A stretch of DNA of 64,000 bases from assembly GCA_013141015.1 (NCBI GenBank), contig JABFRT010000026.1, positions 1 through 64,000 of the forward strand, in the 5' to 3' direction. The stretch comes from Hyphomicrobium sp. GTDB lineage: Bacteria; Pseudomonadota; Alphaproteobacteria; Rhizobiales; Hyphomicrobiaceae. Below the pieces are notes generated by a model, which did no database searches, was not told where the DNA came from, and saw only the letters and a list, made by a program, of their open reading frames with translations. This document shows, piece after piece, positions 29,573 to 39,400 of the stretch; within the stretch, counting starts at the first letter, position 1, and each line of letters opens with the position of its first letter. A program made the translations under genes and the position numbers.

Positions 29573-30319
29573 TTACTTCTGCGCGGTTTTGGCTTTGACT
29601 GGCGAGCCCTGCAATCGCAGCAGGCGGCTGACGAGCGGACCTGAGATACGGCCGCTTTCGGCAAGTTTCTGGTCGGCCTCGAATTCACGGATCGCGCGCG
29701 CCGTATGTTCATTGAGCTTATTGTTCAGTTGGCCGCCGCCCTTGCCCGGCGTATAGCCAAGCGCCGCCAGTTGCTGCTCGACACTGCGGATTACGCTTTG
29801 CGCTTCCGCGTTCAGACCCTTGCTATTGTTTGTCCGGACCGCTTGCGGCGCCGAACTGCCAAGCACGATCAAGCTCAACAAATCCTGGGTTGGCGTGGCC
29901 GTCAGCGGCAGGCCGTAGTCGTGCTCATAGGCCATGATCGCGGCCCGCGTCACAAGTCCCGCGACACCGTCGGGCGGACCAGCTTCATAGCCGCGCGTAT
30001 TCAATTCGCGCTGGATGCCTCGAATGACTTCGGCCGCATTGGTTGTAGCTGCGAGGGCCTTGGGTGGATTGATTTTCAAGGCCGCCGCACCATCGGCGAG
30101 CGGTGGGCCAAGGTCGCCCGCCGGATCGCTGACCGCCCCATTGGACGGCGCCGCACCAAGGGCTGCTGCCACTTTGGCTTCGAAAGTCTTCGGCGCAATC
30201 GCCGATGTCTCGATCATCACGCCTTGCCGCTTGTCCTGCATGGCCAGCAGATTGACGGCGACGGTCGCGGTCATCACGGCAAACGCCAGGCTCGCGATTT
30301 TGAGTTCACCGGCCGTCAT
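29573..30319 (-). CDS. Peptidoglycan-binding-domain membrane protein
   Basis: The 248-residue protein has an N-terminal hydrophobic anchor (LKIASLAFAVMTATVAVNLL) and two peptidoglycan_binding_1 repeats: VIRGIQRELNTRGYEAGPPD followed by TRAAIMAYEHDYGLPLTATP, and VIRSVEQQLAALGYTPGKGG followed by TARAIREFEADQKLAESGRI. The anchor places it in the inner membrane with the repeats in the periplasm. I start at 30319 (MTAGELKIAS) rather than 30346, because the longer form adds only MPPQRFGVC. Confidence 0.88.
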   Translation of the reverse strand: MTAGELKIASLAFAVMTATVAVNLLAMQDKRQGVMIETSAIAPKTFEAKVAAALGAAPSNGAVSDPAGDLGPPLADGAAALKINPPKALAATTNAAEVIRGIQRELNTRGYEAGPPDGVAGLVTRAAIMAYEHDYGLPLTATPTQDLLSLIVLGSSAPQAVRTNNSKGLNAEAQSVIRSVEQQLAALGYTPGKGGGQLNNKLNEHTARAIREFEADQKLAESGRISGPLVSRLLRLQGSPVKAKTAQK

Positions 30320-30600
30320 GCAAACTCCAAAGCGTTGCGGGGGCAAGGGCTTGAACGCCGACTATCGCCCGCCACCCGTTAAGACCTCCTTAACCGTGCC
30401 CATCCGCATGCCCTGACTTGCGCGCCCGACGCGCGCAATTTGAATCAAATGCTTGGAAAAACTTCGGTCAAATGCTGTTCGAATTGCACCGCCCGCGCTG
30501 GCGGTTTCTTGAATTCGCCATGGTATGGCTAAGGCTGCGGTAGTGTTATCGAAGCGTTCGCCGGAACCGGTTTTCGTCTGGCGGCTTATGAGTGACGGAT

Positions 30601-30972
30601 ATGGGTCTTTTCAAACTGGCGGCGGTAGTGGCCGTAGGCGTCAGCCTGCTTCCCGCCGAACGCGAAAAGCAAGAGCAGTTGTATCAACGCGCCGCCTCAG
30701 CCGCCGCGTGGACATTGACATTCTGCGACCGTAACGCCGGGACCTGCAACAAAGCATCGGGCTTGTGGGGCGAGTTTTCCAAGAAGGCCGAATTCGGCGC
30801 CAAGCTCGCCTACGACGTGTTGCGCGAAAAACAGCCAAGTGAGGCGGCCGCACCGCCAAACGTGGCACCCGCGTCTCTGCAATCGCCGCCGCCGCAAACC
30901 GCGGGCACCTTGACCCCGAACGATCTGCGGCCCGCCTGGCGCGGCAAAACCGCCAGCAAAGCCGGTATTTAA
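30601..30972 (+). CDS. DUF5330-like small secreted or membrane protein
   Basis: The 123-residue product starts MGLFKLAAVVAVGVSLLPAE and has AASAAAWTLTFCDRNAGTCN and GLWGEFSKKAEFGAKLAYDV, then a proline-rich tail. The CDRNAGTC...FKKKAEFGA pattern is typical of the DUF5330 family in Hyphomicrobiales. A GTG at 30592 is an alternative start. The hydrophobic N-terminus is short. Function is unknown. Confidence 0.7.
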   Translation: MGLFKLAAVVAVGVSLLPAEREKQEQLYQRAASAAAWTLTFCDRNAGTCNKASGLWGEFSKKAEFGAKLAYDVLREKQPSEAAAPPNVAPASLQSPPPQTAGTLTPNDLRPAWRGKTASKAGI

Positions 30973-31068
30973 GTCCCGCGCCGCCCGCTGGTCTTGCGCG
31001 TCAACGGACAGCGCCCTTATGTGCCTATTGAGTGCCGCCACCAGGGCTGGCTGCCAAAGGCTCACGAC

Positions 31069-31491
31069 ATGCCGCTCGACGCCATTGCATCCCACTTCGA
31101 CCTTCTCGACGACTGGGAAGACCGATACCGCTACGTCATCGAACTTGGCCGCGCGCTGCCCGCCTTCCCTGCTGAACTGAAGACAGACGCCAACAAGGTT
31201 CGCGGCTGCGCCAGTCAGGTGTGGCTTGCAACAGGCCCCGCAGTCAGCACCGGAGGCCAGCCGCGGATGGCGCTGCAAGGCACCAGCGACGCCATGATCG
31301 TGCAGGGGCTGATCGCCGTACTGTTTGCCATCTACGACGGCAAGACGCCGGCCGAGATCGCTGACACCGACGCCCAGGCGCTGTTCGCCAAACTCGGCCT
31401 CAAGGAACATTTGACACCGCAACGGTCCAACGGTTTGGCCGCCATGGTCCAGCGCATCCGCTCGGACGCCCGCGCGCTCAACACCGGATGA
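31069..31491 (+). CDS. sufE: SufE-type cysteine desulfuration protein
   Basis: The 140-residue protein starts MPLDAIASHFDLLDDWEDRY and has YVIELGRALPAFPAELKTDA, the catalytic cysteine in NKVRGCASQVWLATG, and VQGLIAVLFAIYDGKTPAEI. SufE takes sulfur from SufS for Fe-S cluster assembly. The frame is open upstream to 30994, but the family starts at this methionine. It stands alone here, without other suf genes. Confidence 0.93.
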   Translation: MPLDAIASHFDLLDDWEDRYRYVIELGRALPAFPAELKTDANKVRGCASQVWLATGPAVSTGGQPRMALQGTSDAMIVQGLIAVLFAIYDGKTPAEIADTDAQALFAKLGLKEHLTPQRSNGLAAMVQRIRSDARALNTG

Positions 31492-31493
31492 CG

Positions 31494-32093
31494 CTATTCG
31501 TCCACGCCGGGCTTTTGCGGCGGAGCGTGACCGGCGCGCGGCTTGTAGTCGGCCGTTCCCCAATGCGATGGGGCTGCCCGCGATTGGTGTTGCGAACCTG
31601 CGGCCGTCACCAGCCCATAGTGACGGGCCAAGCTGCGCAAGGCGAAGATTAAAATCAGTTTCGCCGACCTCTGCGGCCACCCGGACGACTTCTCGACCGT
31701 TTCCAGACCGCGCAAATGGCAACACACATCGATCAGAATTCCGGCGTGGTCCGGCCCGACCGCCTTGAGCGCAAGCCGGACCCGTTCGCGCGCCGCGAGC
31801 ACGTGATCGGCAAGATCCGCGCCATGATCAGGTGAGCCGCTCTGGCCGCCCGCCTGAGTCAAGAGTTGCGACCAGTTGGCGGTGACGTTCGGCGTCATAT
31901 GCGCAAACCAGAAATCGGCCCGCAACCGGTCGCCCGCGCTGAACTCAGCATCCGACAAAATCGGCCGGCCGTCTTTGTCGCGGCGGCGCGCCAGCCATGC
32001 CAGCGGGCTCTCATCCAGGTTGACGCCGGGCTTATCCGGTCCAGAAGCGGCATGGGGCGGGGCGGCCGGGCGCTTGTTCGATGGTGCTTTCAT
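31494..32093 (-). CDS. DUF6456-type protein
   Basis: The 199-residue protein has the conserved block ESPLAWLARRRDKDGRPILS, DAEFSAGDRLRADFWFAHM, NVTANWSQ and LRGLETVEKSSGWPQRSAKL, which continues as ILIFALRSLARHYG. This resembles the DUF6456 domain found in alphaproteobacterial putative regulators and often lies next to the DnaA-type HTH gene, as here. DNA binding is plausible but not shown by the sequence. Confidence 0.75.
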   Translation of the reverse strand: MKAPSNKRPAAPPHAASGPDKPGVNLDESPLAWLARRRDKDGRPILSDAEFSAGDRLRADFWFAHMTPNVTANWSQLLTQAGGQSGSPDHGADLADHVLAARERVRLALKAVGPDHAGILIDVCCHLRGLETVEKSSGWPQRSAKLILIFALRSLARHYGLVTAAGSQHQSRAAPSHWGTADYKPRAGHAPPQKPGVDE

Positions 32094-32114
32094 TTGGGTC
32101 TCCGCTTCGCTCAG

Positions 32115-32564
32115 TCATTCGTCTGGCAGCACAGGGCCGCTGAGAAACGGGCCCGGCCGCAGCACCATGACCGGCACGGCCCACTCAAGCAGATCGAGTG
32201 CCCGGTCAAACAGCGGATCATCGCGGCGGTCTTCGATGATCAGGCACGCATGCGCCACCGTGGTCCGGTCGCGGCCAAACAAGCGCCCCGCCGCCGTCAT
32301 CGACAACCCGCAGCCGACGTGCGCCAGATACATCGCCACCTGCCGGGCCAGTGCGACACGGGCGATGCCGCGCCTGGTGTTATCAAGCGATTGCGTTTCG
32401 ACGCCGAAAACGCCGGCCACGGCGAGTTCAATTGCAAGCCGCATCTGGCGGCTGCGGGCCGGAATCGCATTGTCGAAAAAGCTCGATGGAAGTGCCGGTG
32501 CGTCTCGGCAACTGGACGGAGCGCAAGCAGACGCAGCAACGCTCATCATGGAATCATGAAGCAT
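32115..32564 (-). CDS. HTH protein with DnaA C-terminal-like domain
   Basis: Residues 50-125 show the DnaA domain IV pattern: ARVALARQVAMYLAHVGCGL, SMTAAGRLFGRDRTTVAHAC and LIIEDRRDDPLFDRAL. DnaA uses RDRTTVxHA to read DnaA boxes, so this small protein may bind related sites without having the ATPase part. The N-terminal 45 residues are not conserved, and the start at 32564 is uncertain. It precedes the DUF6456 gene in the same direction. Confidence 0.82.
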   Translation of the reverse strand: MLHDSMMSVAASACAPSSCRDAPALPSSFFDNAIPARSRQMRLAIELAVAGVFGVETQSLDNTRRGIARVALARQVAMYLAHVGCGLSMTAAGRLFGRDRTTVAHACLIIEDRRDDPLFDRALDLLEWAVPVMVLRPGPFLSGPVLPDE

Positions 32565-32799
32565 GAGGGCAACTCTTCGCTGTGGGGGTGGGCCGTTGTT
32601 TTGCAGCAGCGCTTGAGTATTCGCGCTGTTTGAAAAGTGTACGCGAACTCACGCCCCTTGCGTGACAAAGCTGCGGCAATCGTCAACAGCGGGGATAAGT
32701 CGTTTACCCTACGGGTTCACCGTGATGGCCCAAGTGCGCCGGCGCGGTGCTTGAAAAAAGTTATCCCCGCCCCCCAAACGTGGCCGCAAACTTTGCGCC

Positions 32800-33183
32800 A
32801 TGAAAAAGCATCCCCACGCCTCAAACGTCGTCTTCCTGTTCGCAGATAGCGCTCCACGCGCCGCGCTGGAGAAGCCCGTTGCCAAACCAAAGCCACCGCA
32901 AAGCGACACGCAGCGGCGAACCGAACTCGGGCGATTGCTGCCGCTCTGGCCGAAAGAGATTGCCGACCTTTCAATTGCCGGGCGGTGGCACGTCATCCGA
33001 ACGCTGGAGCGCGCCTTGCGCGTTGAACGCCGCCGCGGCCGGGCCGGTCACTGGGCCTATGATCTCGCCCGGCACGCAGCTCTCGTGCAATCCTGGCGGC
33101 GCGAACGCGCGGCTCTCCGTGAAGCGATTGTGGCAGCCGCGCTCACAAAAGCAAAAGGCCCGCCGCGGGGCGAGCCTTCCTAA
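32800..33183 (+). CDS. DUF6477-like small basic protein
   Basis: The 127-residue protein starts MKKHPHASNVVFLFADSAPR and has a conserved-looking core RRTELGRLLPLWPKEIADLS, IAGRWHVIRTLERALRVERR and GHWAYDLARHAALVQSWRRE. It is basic and helical, with no membrane segment. Similar short genes lie near MucR-type regulators in related bacteria, but I know no function. The family name is a tentative match. Confidence 0.55.
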   Translation: MKKHPHASNVVFLFADSAPRAALEKPVAKPKPPQSDTQRRTELGRLLPLWPKEIADLSIAGRWHVIRTLERALRVERRRGRAGHWAYDLARHAALVQSWRRERAALREAIVAAALTKAKGPPRGEPS

Positions 33184-33223
33184 GACGTCACGCATCTAGA
33201 CGGCACTCTCAAGCACGCCGGAC

Positions 33224-33631
33224 TTACTTCTCCCGGCGCATCCCAAGACCCATCTTCTTGGCCAAGTTCGAGCGGGCCTGCGCATAGTTCGGCGCGACCA
33301 TCGGATAGTCATGCGGCAGGCCCCACTTCTCGCGGTACTCTTCCGGCGACAAGTTATAGTGCGTGCGCAGATGGCGCTTCAGCGATTTGAATTTCTTGCC
33401 GTCTTCCAGGCAAATGATGAAATCCGGCATCACCGATTTCTTGACCGCGATTTTTGGCTTAGCTTCCTCGCGCTCAACCGGCGCCGCGCGCCCTGCTGCC
33501 CGGCTCAAGGCGGCATGGGTCTCGGCGATCAACGCCGGCAAATCCGAGGACGCCACGGTATTGTTGCTGACGAACGCCGCGACAATCGACGCTGTTATAC
33601 TGACCAGTTCTGTCGGCGCCGGCGTGTCCAT
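33224..33631 (-). CDS. mucR: MucR/Ros-family transcriptional regulator
   Basis: The 135-residue protein has the MucR arrangement: a helical N-terminus ([20 protein letters not shown]) and a C-terminal zinc-finger region [20 protein letters not shown] followed by [20 protein letters not shown] and [17 protein letters not shown]. The finger begins [20 protein letters not shown]; the usual first pair reads C-x2-C, but here only one cysteine is present (IICLEDG), as in some functional MucR proteins. MucR proteins bind AT-rich promoters as oligomers. Confidence 0.9.
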   Translation of the reverse strand: MDTPAPTELVSITASIVAAFVSNNTVASSDLPALIAETHAALSRAAGRAAPVEREEAKPKIAVKKSVMPDFIICLEDGKKFKSLKRHLRTHYNLSPEEYREKWGLPHDYPMVAPNYAQARSNLAKKMGLGMRREK

Positions 33632-33634
33632 CAC

Positions 33635-34082
33635 TGCTTTCCCTAGAGTTTCCCAGGTCCATGCGCGCCCCAGCCCAGGCTGAGAACAGGGGGCTTTGAC
33701 CCATATACTGTATTTTTACCAAAGAATACCGGGATTAAAACGACCGTTGCCCGGAAAAACAGACCTGCTGGCTGTACATCAGCCCATCGAATACCAGTAA
33801 CCTACTGCAATTAATCGACCGCATTTGGGATCAATTGTCAACGCTGACCGCAACACCGTCACCAATCATTGCTAATGCTTGGGTTGACTTTGCAACGCGG
33901 GAACTTATTCCTGATTGCCCCATCGGATATGCCGGACGGTCCGCACTTGCATTGCTCGCTTTACTTAAACGTCACTTGCTGACGGCTCAGTGACACAGCA
34001 CAACAGATCACCACAACGGATCACTGGCCGGTCATCCGCGCCTGCCACAGATACGCATCCACTCAACATAGAGATCTCAGAC
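33635..34082. other. Intergenic region between mucR and the S9 peptidase gene
   Basis: This is about 450 bp between divergent genes and richer in A/T than its surroundings (e.g. ATACTGTATTTTTACCAAAG near 33705-33725, a plausible promoter area for mucR). I see no ORF with a credible product, hairpin repeat or RNA gene. Confidence 0.5.
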
Positions 34083-36206
34083 ATGTCCGCGACTGCTGCC
34101 CTGCCCGCGCTTACACCGCCCGCCGCCGCGCGCCGGCCCGCCACCGCGACCCACCACGGCGTGACATTGACCGATGATTACGCTTGGCTGCGGGCGCCCA
34201 ATTGGCAAGAGGTGATGCGCAAGCCCGATCTGCTGGATGCCGCCATTCGCAGCTATCTCGAAGCCGAGAACGCCTACACCGCAAGCCAGCTGGCATCGAC
34301 CGGGGCGCTACAGGACACGCTGTTCAACGAGATGAAGGCGCGCCTCAAAGAGGACGACCGCCAGGTGCTGCAACCACACGGGCCGTATGAATATTTCCCG
34401 CGCTTCGTCAAAGGCGGCCAGTATGCCCAGATGTGCCGCGTCCCGCTTGGGCTCTCGCCCGACGACGCGCCCGGTCAGGTGCAGGTGCTGCTCGACGGCA
34501 ATGCGGAGGCCAAGGGCAAAAGCTATTGGGACTTGGGCGGTGCCGCCCACTCAGGCGACCACAAACTGTTTGCCTATGCGACCGACGACAAGGGCTCGGA
34601 ACTCTACACCATCCGCATCCGCGATATGGCGACGGCACAAGACCTGAGCGACGAGATTCCCGACACGCGCGGCGGCATGGTTTGGGCGCGTGACGGGCGC
34701 ACGCTGTTCTACGTCAAGGTCGATGACAATCACCGCCCGAAATACGTCTACCGCCACACCGTCGGCACTGCGGCTTCCGAAGATGCGCTGGTTTATATGG
34801 AAGCCGACGACGGCATGTTCGTCGGGCTCGGCGCCACCCAATCGCAGAAGTACATCACCATCGAAGTCCACGATCACGATACCAGCGAAGTGCATGTGAT
34901 CGACGCCGATGCGCCAAAAGCGCCGCCACGCCTCATCACACCGCGCCGCCCCGGCCACCAGTATGGCGTCGAGCACCACGGCTCAAAGCTCATCATCACA
35001 ACAAACTCCAATGCGTCGGAAGATTTCCGCATCGTCGAAGTGCCGGCCGATAACCCGGGTGAAGCCAACTGGACCGGGATCGTACCGCATAAGCCGGGCC
35101 GTCTGATCATCGAAGTGGCGGTCTTCAAGGATTACATGGCACGCCTCGAACGCGAGGACAGCTTGCCGCGGATCGTGATCACCAAGCTCAACACCTCAGA
35201 AGAGCACGCCATCGCGTTCGATGAAGAGGCCTACTCTCTCGGCATGTCGGCGGGCTATGAGTTCGACACGACGCGCATCCGCTTCACCTATTCATCGCTG
35301 ACGACGCCAAGTGAAACCTACGACTACGATATGGCCACGCGAACCCGCACGCTGCGCAAGCGCCAGGAGGTGCCAAGCGGCCACACTCCGGCTGACTATG
35401 TCACGCGCCGCTTGTTTGCGCCGTCGCACGATGGCGAACTGGTGCCGGTCACGCTGCTTTACAAAAAATCGACGCCGCTCGACGGCTCAGCGCCGCTGTT
35501 CCTCTACGGCTACGGCGCCTATGGCATCGCCATGCCGGCATCGTTCTCGACCGCGCGCCTGTCGCTGGTTGATCGCGGCTTCATATATGCCATCGCCCAC
35601 ATTCGCGGCGGAAAAGACAAAGGCTACCGCTGGTACACCGATGGCAAGCTGAAAGGCAAACCCAACACGTTCAAAGATTTCATCGCCGCTGGCGAATTCC
35701 TGGTCCAGCAAGGTTTGACCACGCGCGGCAATATCGTCGCCAACGGCGGCTCGGCCGGCGGCATGCTGATGGGGGCCGTCGCCAACATGGCGCCCGATCT
35801 GTTCCTGGCGATTATTGCCGATGTGCCGTTCGTCGATGTTCTGGCCACCATGCTCGACAAGGATCTGCCGCTGACGCCGCCCGAGTGGCCGGAGTGGGGC
35901 AACCCGATTGAGAGCGCGGAAGACTTCGCGACCATCCAAAGCTATTCGCCCTACGACAACGTCGAGGCCAAAGCCTACCCGCACATCTTGGCGCTCGCCG
36001 GCCTCACCGACCCGCGCGTCACCTATTGGGAACCGGCCAAGTGGATCGCGAAATTGCGGGCCAAGAACACGAGTGACAATCTGGTGCTGCTAAAAACCAA
36101 CATGGGGGCGGGCCACGGCGGTGCATCCGGCCGATTCGATAGTTTGAAGGACACAGCTTTGAACTTCGCTTTCGCGCTGAAGGTTGCTGGCAAAACGTCA
36201 AGTTGA
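34083..36206 (+). CDS. S9-family prolyl oligopeptidase / oligopeptidase B-like
   Basis: The 707-residue protein starts MSATAALPALTPPAAARRPA and has a seven-bladed propeller half (e.g. GSELYTIRIRDMATAQDLSD, GMVWARDGRTLFYVKVDDN). The hydrolase half carries the serine in VANGGSAGGMLMGAVANMAP, the aspartate near LALAGLTDPRVTYWEPAKW and the histidine in NMGAGHGGASGRFDS. These are the motifs of oligopeptidase B, which cuts short peptides after basic residues. No signal peptide is visible, so it is probably cytoplasmic. I start at 34083 because the upstream 31 codons show no family similarity. Confidence 0.9.
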   Translation: MSATAALPALTPPAAARRPATATHHGVTLTDDYAWLRAPNWQEVMRKPDLLDAAIRSYLEAENAYTASQLASTGALQDTLFNEMKARLKEDDRQVLQPHGPYEYFPRFVKGGQYAQMCRVPLGLSPDDAPGQVQVLLDGNAEAKGKSYWDLGGAAHSGDHKLFAYATDDKGSELYTIRIRDMATAQDLSDEIPDTRGGMVWARDGRTLFYVKVDDNHRPKYVYRHTVGTAASEDALVYMEADDGMFVGLGATQSQKYITIEVHDHDTSEVHVIDADAPKAPPRLITPRRPGHQYGVEHHGSKLIITTNSNASEDFRIVEVPADNPGEANWTGIVPHKPGRLIIEVAVFKDYMARLEREDSLPRIVITKLNTSEEHAIAFDEEAYSLGMSAGYEFDTTRIRFTYSSLTTPSETYDYDMATRTRTLRKRQEVPSGHTPADYVTRRLFAPSHDGELVPVTLLYKKSTPLDGSAPLFLYGYGAYGIAMPASFSTARLSLVDRGFIYAIAHIRGGKDKGYRWYTDGKLKGKPNTFKDFIAAGEFLVQQGLTTRGNIVANGGSAGGMLMGAVANMAPDLFLAIIADVPFVDVLATMLDKDLPLTPPEWPEWGNPIESAEDFATIQSYSPYDNVEAKAYPHILALAGLTDPRVTYWEPAKWIAKLRAKNTSDNLVLLKTNMGAGHGGASGRFDSLKDTALNFAFALKVAGKTSS

Positions 36207-36444
36207 GCGGCGCGGCAGGCGCGGGCGGGGCGGCGGCGTCCGGCTGAACCTGATTGATGGCAGGGTCGAGCAGGAATCGCCCCGCCAAAATGTCAGCATT
36301 GTCAGAAACCGGTGGGCAAGTGCGGCCCTGCGGCCACCAACCGCCGGGCGAAAGTCCTGTGTACGGAAGACCCGTTGACGTTGTGTCCGGACTTGTTAAT
36401 GCTCGGCACCGGAATTGATTGCGGGACCTCAGCGGGGGCTGGTT

Positions 36445-39400
36445 ATGGCTGACTACATGTTTTCGCGCGCAGAAACGCGTTCTGTCGCTGCGCGCTTGGT
36501 GCGCGCGTCGGTCAGTGCTTTCGCGCTGGCTGCGGTTTTAAGCAGCGTTGCGCTACCCTCAGTCCCCGCTTTCGCCGATGGCGGAAACACCTTCTTCGAT
36601 ATCGTCCGCAACGAGGCCGGCACCGACCAGCTGATAACGAAAGACGAATTCAAGGCACTCGTGCCGCCCAACGCTTACACTGAAGCGGAGTGGTCGACAT
36701 TCTTCACGCGCGCGGACAGCTACGGCATCACCGCTGCGGGCACGCAGAACCTGCACGTCGAACGCCTCGTTGATATGATCGTCGCTGAAAATGCGCGCCA
36801 GGCTCTCAACCAAATCGTGGGTGACAAGACGACCCCAATCACGCTGAGCGACGTTAATCTGGCTTTGCCAGCCGGCATTATGCCCGGCAAGGTCACGGAC
36901 TTCCTGCTTTCGATCCCGCGCACCGAGGGCGGTGCCGTGACCCGCGAAGCCGCCGAGCAGGCGCTCTATGAATTTGTCGGCCGCGACGGCAATACCGGTT
37001 ATGGCGAAGACGGCAGGCACGTTGCGCCAATTTATTACCCGAACCTCCGCTCTCCGATCGAAACCAGCGCCACCGGAACAGCGCCGGTAAGGGCAGAAAA
37101 CGGCGACGACATTAATGCCCATGGCCGCCCGGCAATTTCGGCGCGCTCGGGCTATAGCGAATGTGACTTCATCGGCGAATCTGTTGTGTGCACACCATCC
37201 GGAAACGGAGGTACAGTTTCCGTAGACAATTATGGAACATTACATTCCTGGGCTGAGCCAATCGGCTCAACGGGCTTCGGGCCGGTAGCTACTGGTATCA
37301 ATGCCACTTCATTACGCGGCGCCGTCAACGTCACCAACTTCGGTATCATCAGTACGATTGGCGATGAAGCGAGCGGCATCAACGCTCAATCCCAACGCGA
37401 CTATGCAACCGGCAGAATATCCAATAGTACCGTCAGCGTCACCAATTCGGGCCTCATCCAAGTAGAAGGTGAAGACGGCGCAGGGATCAGTGCCAGCAGC
37501 GAAACTGGCTCAACCACGGTCACCAACAGGGGCGAGATCCTTGCACTTGGCGACGGCAATCGCGGCATCGGAGCGGAATCCGGCTACGAAAATGACGGCG
37601 AGCGTGTTCCTGACGGCGGTGTGACGGTCAACAACTCTGGCCTGATCGAATTGAACGGCGAAGAACTGGAAGGCATCTCGACCCACACCGGCACCGGCGC
37701 CAACCTCGTCGAAAACACTGGCCGCATCGATCTCACGGGCGACAGCACCATTGGCATTACAGCCACCACCAATGCCGGCGCCGTCACGGTTCGCTCATCC
37801 GGTGATGTGATTACGCGCGGATCAGATTCCTACGGCATTCTGTCCGCGTCACTCGACATGATCGCGCCGCCGCAGGATGTCGCCGAGGCCTTGGTTAGAG
37901 CGGGCAAGCCTGTGCCGGTCACCGTCGGCCCGGCAGCCTATCCAATCACCATAGACATCACCGGCGGCACCATTCAAGGCGGCTCCGGAGATCGCGGTTT
38001 CGCATTCCCCGATGATGGCAGCGAGCGCAGCATCGGCAGCGCCGGTATTCTGGTGATCGGTGGAAAAGACAACACCATCTCGAACAAGGGCACCATCACC
38101 GCCCTCAACGGCCTAGCGATCAGCGCCTATGAGGGCACACTGCTGCGCAGCGAAACCCTGCGCTACTACAACGAACTCGGCCAGTGGACCGAGACCGTGA
38201 TGACCATGACCGTTCCGGTGGCAGCTGGAGACCTCGCCGTCTCCAACCTCGCGGGCGGCAAAATCCTCGGCGACATCACCACAGCGTCGGGAGACGACAG
38301 CGTCAGCAACGCCGGCTTGATCGAAGGCAACGTCGATCTTGGAACCGGTGCCAACAGCATCTCCAACTTGGCAGGCGGCGTCATCAATAGCGGCGGCGAC
38401 ATCGAACTTGGCGCCGGCAACACCTTCACCAACGCTGGCGATCTTTCGCCCGGCGGAAAAGGCATGCTGCAGCAGACGACCATCATCGGCAACTTTGTGC
38501 AGACCGCCGGTGGCAGGCTGCTGATCGACATCGACAGTGGTCATTCGCCGATGAAGCGCGCCGCGCTGACGTCTGACGTCATCGAAGTCACGGGCCGCGC
38601 GACGCTGGCAGGGCTTGTCGTGCCAAACGTCATCTCAATCGCTGACGCGCCAACCAGTGAATACCTGATCGTATCGGCAGCAGGCGGCGCCACCAATAAC
38701 GGACTTGGCGTCGCGCCGAAGACCATCACCGTGCAGGATGCCGTCAACGTTCAAGATACTGTCGCCTACGACTTTGAAGTCGATGTGCGGGCGGGCAAAG
38801 ACGTGTACCTGACTGCAACTCAGCAAGCGGTTGAGCATATCGTCGAACAAGCCGCCTCAGCACCCAACGCCGGCAATTCGCAAAACCTTGGAGCCCTTGG
38901 CACCACGCTCAGCGAAGCCGAAGACAGTGCCGGTAATGAACTCGACGACGTGCTGCAGGCTGTGCGCCAGCAATCGAAAACGCCGCAGGCCGCTGCCAAC
39001 GCGCTGAACCGCTTGACGCCGCAACAGCAGAGCGGCCAGACCAATTCCACCAACACTTCGGGCAATGCGTTCTCCAACGCCATGCTCAGTTGCGCCTCGC
39101 GCGATCAGCCCTACAAGTTCACCAAGGAAGAAACCTGCTACTACGCCAAGTTTACAGCCCGCAAACTCGACCGCGACGCAACCGCGAATTCCGCCGGTCA
39201 TGACGAGCGCGGCTATGAAGTGATGGGCGGCGCCCAGGTCAACCTCGGCGGCGATCTGCGTGGCGGATTTGCGTTTGGCTATGAAGATACCAACGGCGAC
39301 ACGTTCTCGAAAACCCAGCGCCTCGCCACGTCCGACGGCCAGCGCGTCCACGGCGGGTTCGTGCTGAAGAACCAGTGGGGCCCGTTCAACGCCTACCTCA

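Noticed and set aside
36207-36444. Small ORFs between the S9 peptidase and autotransporter genes
   Set aside because: They are arginine/glycine-rich chance frames with no recognisable start signals. The region more likely holds a promoter.
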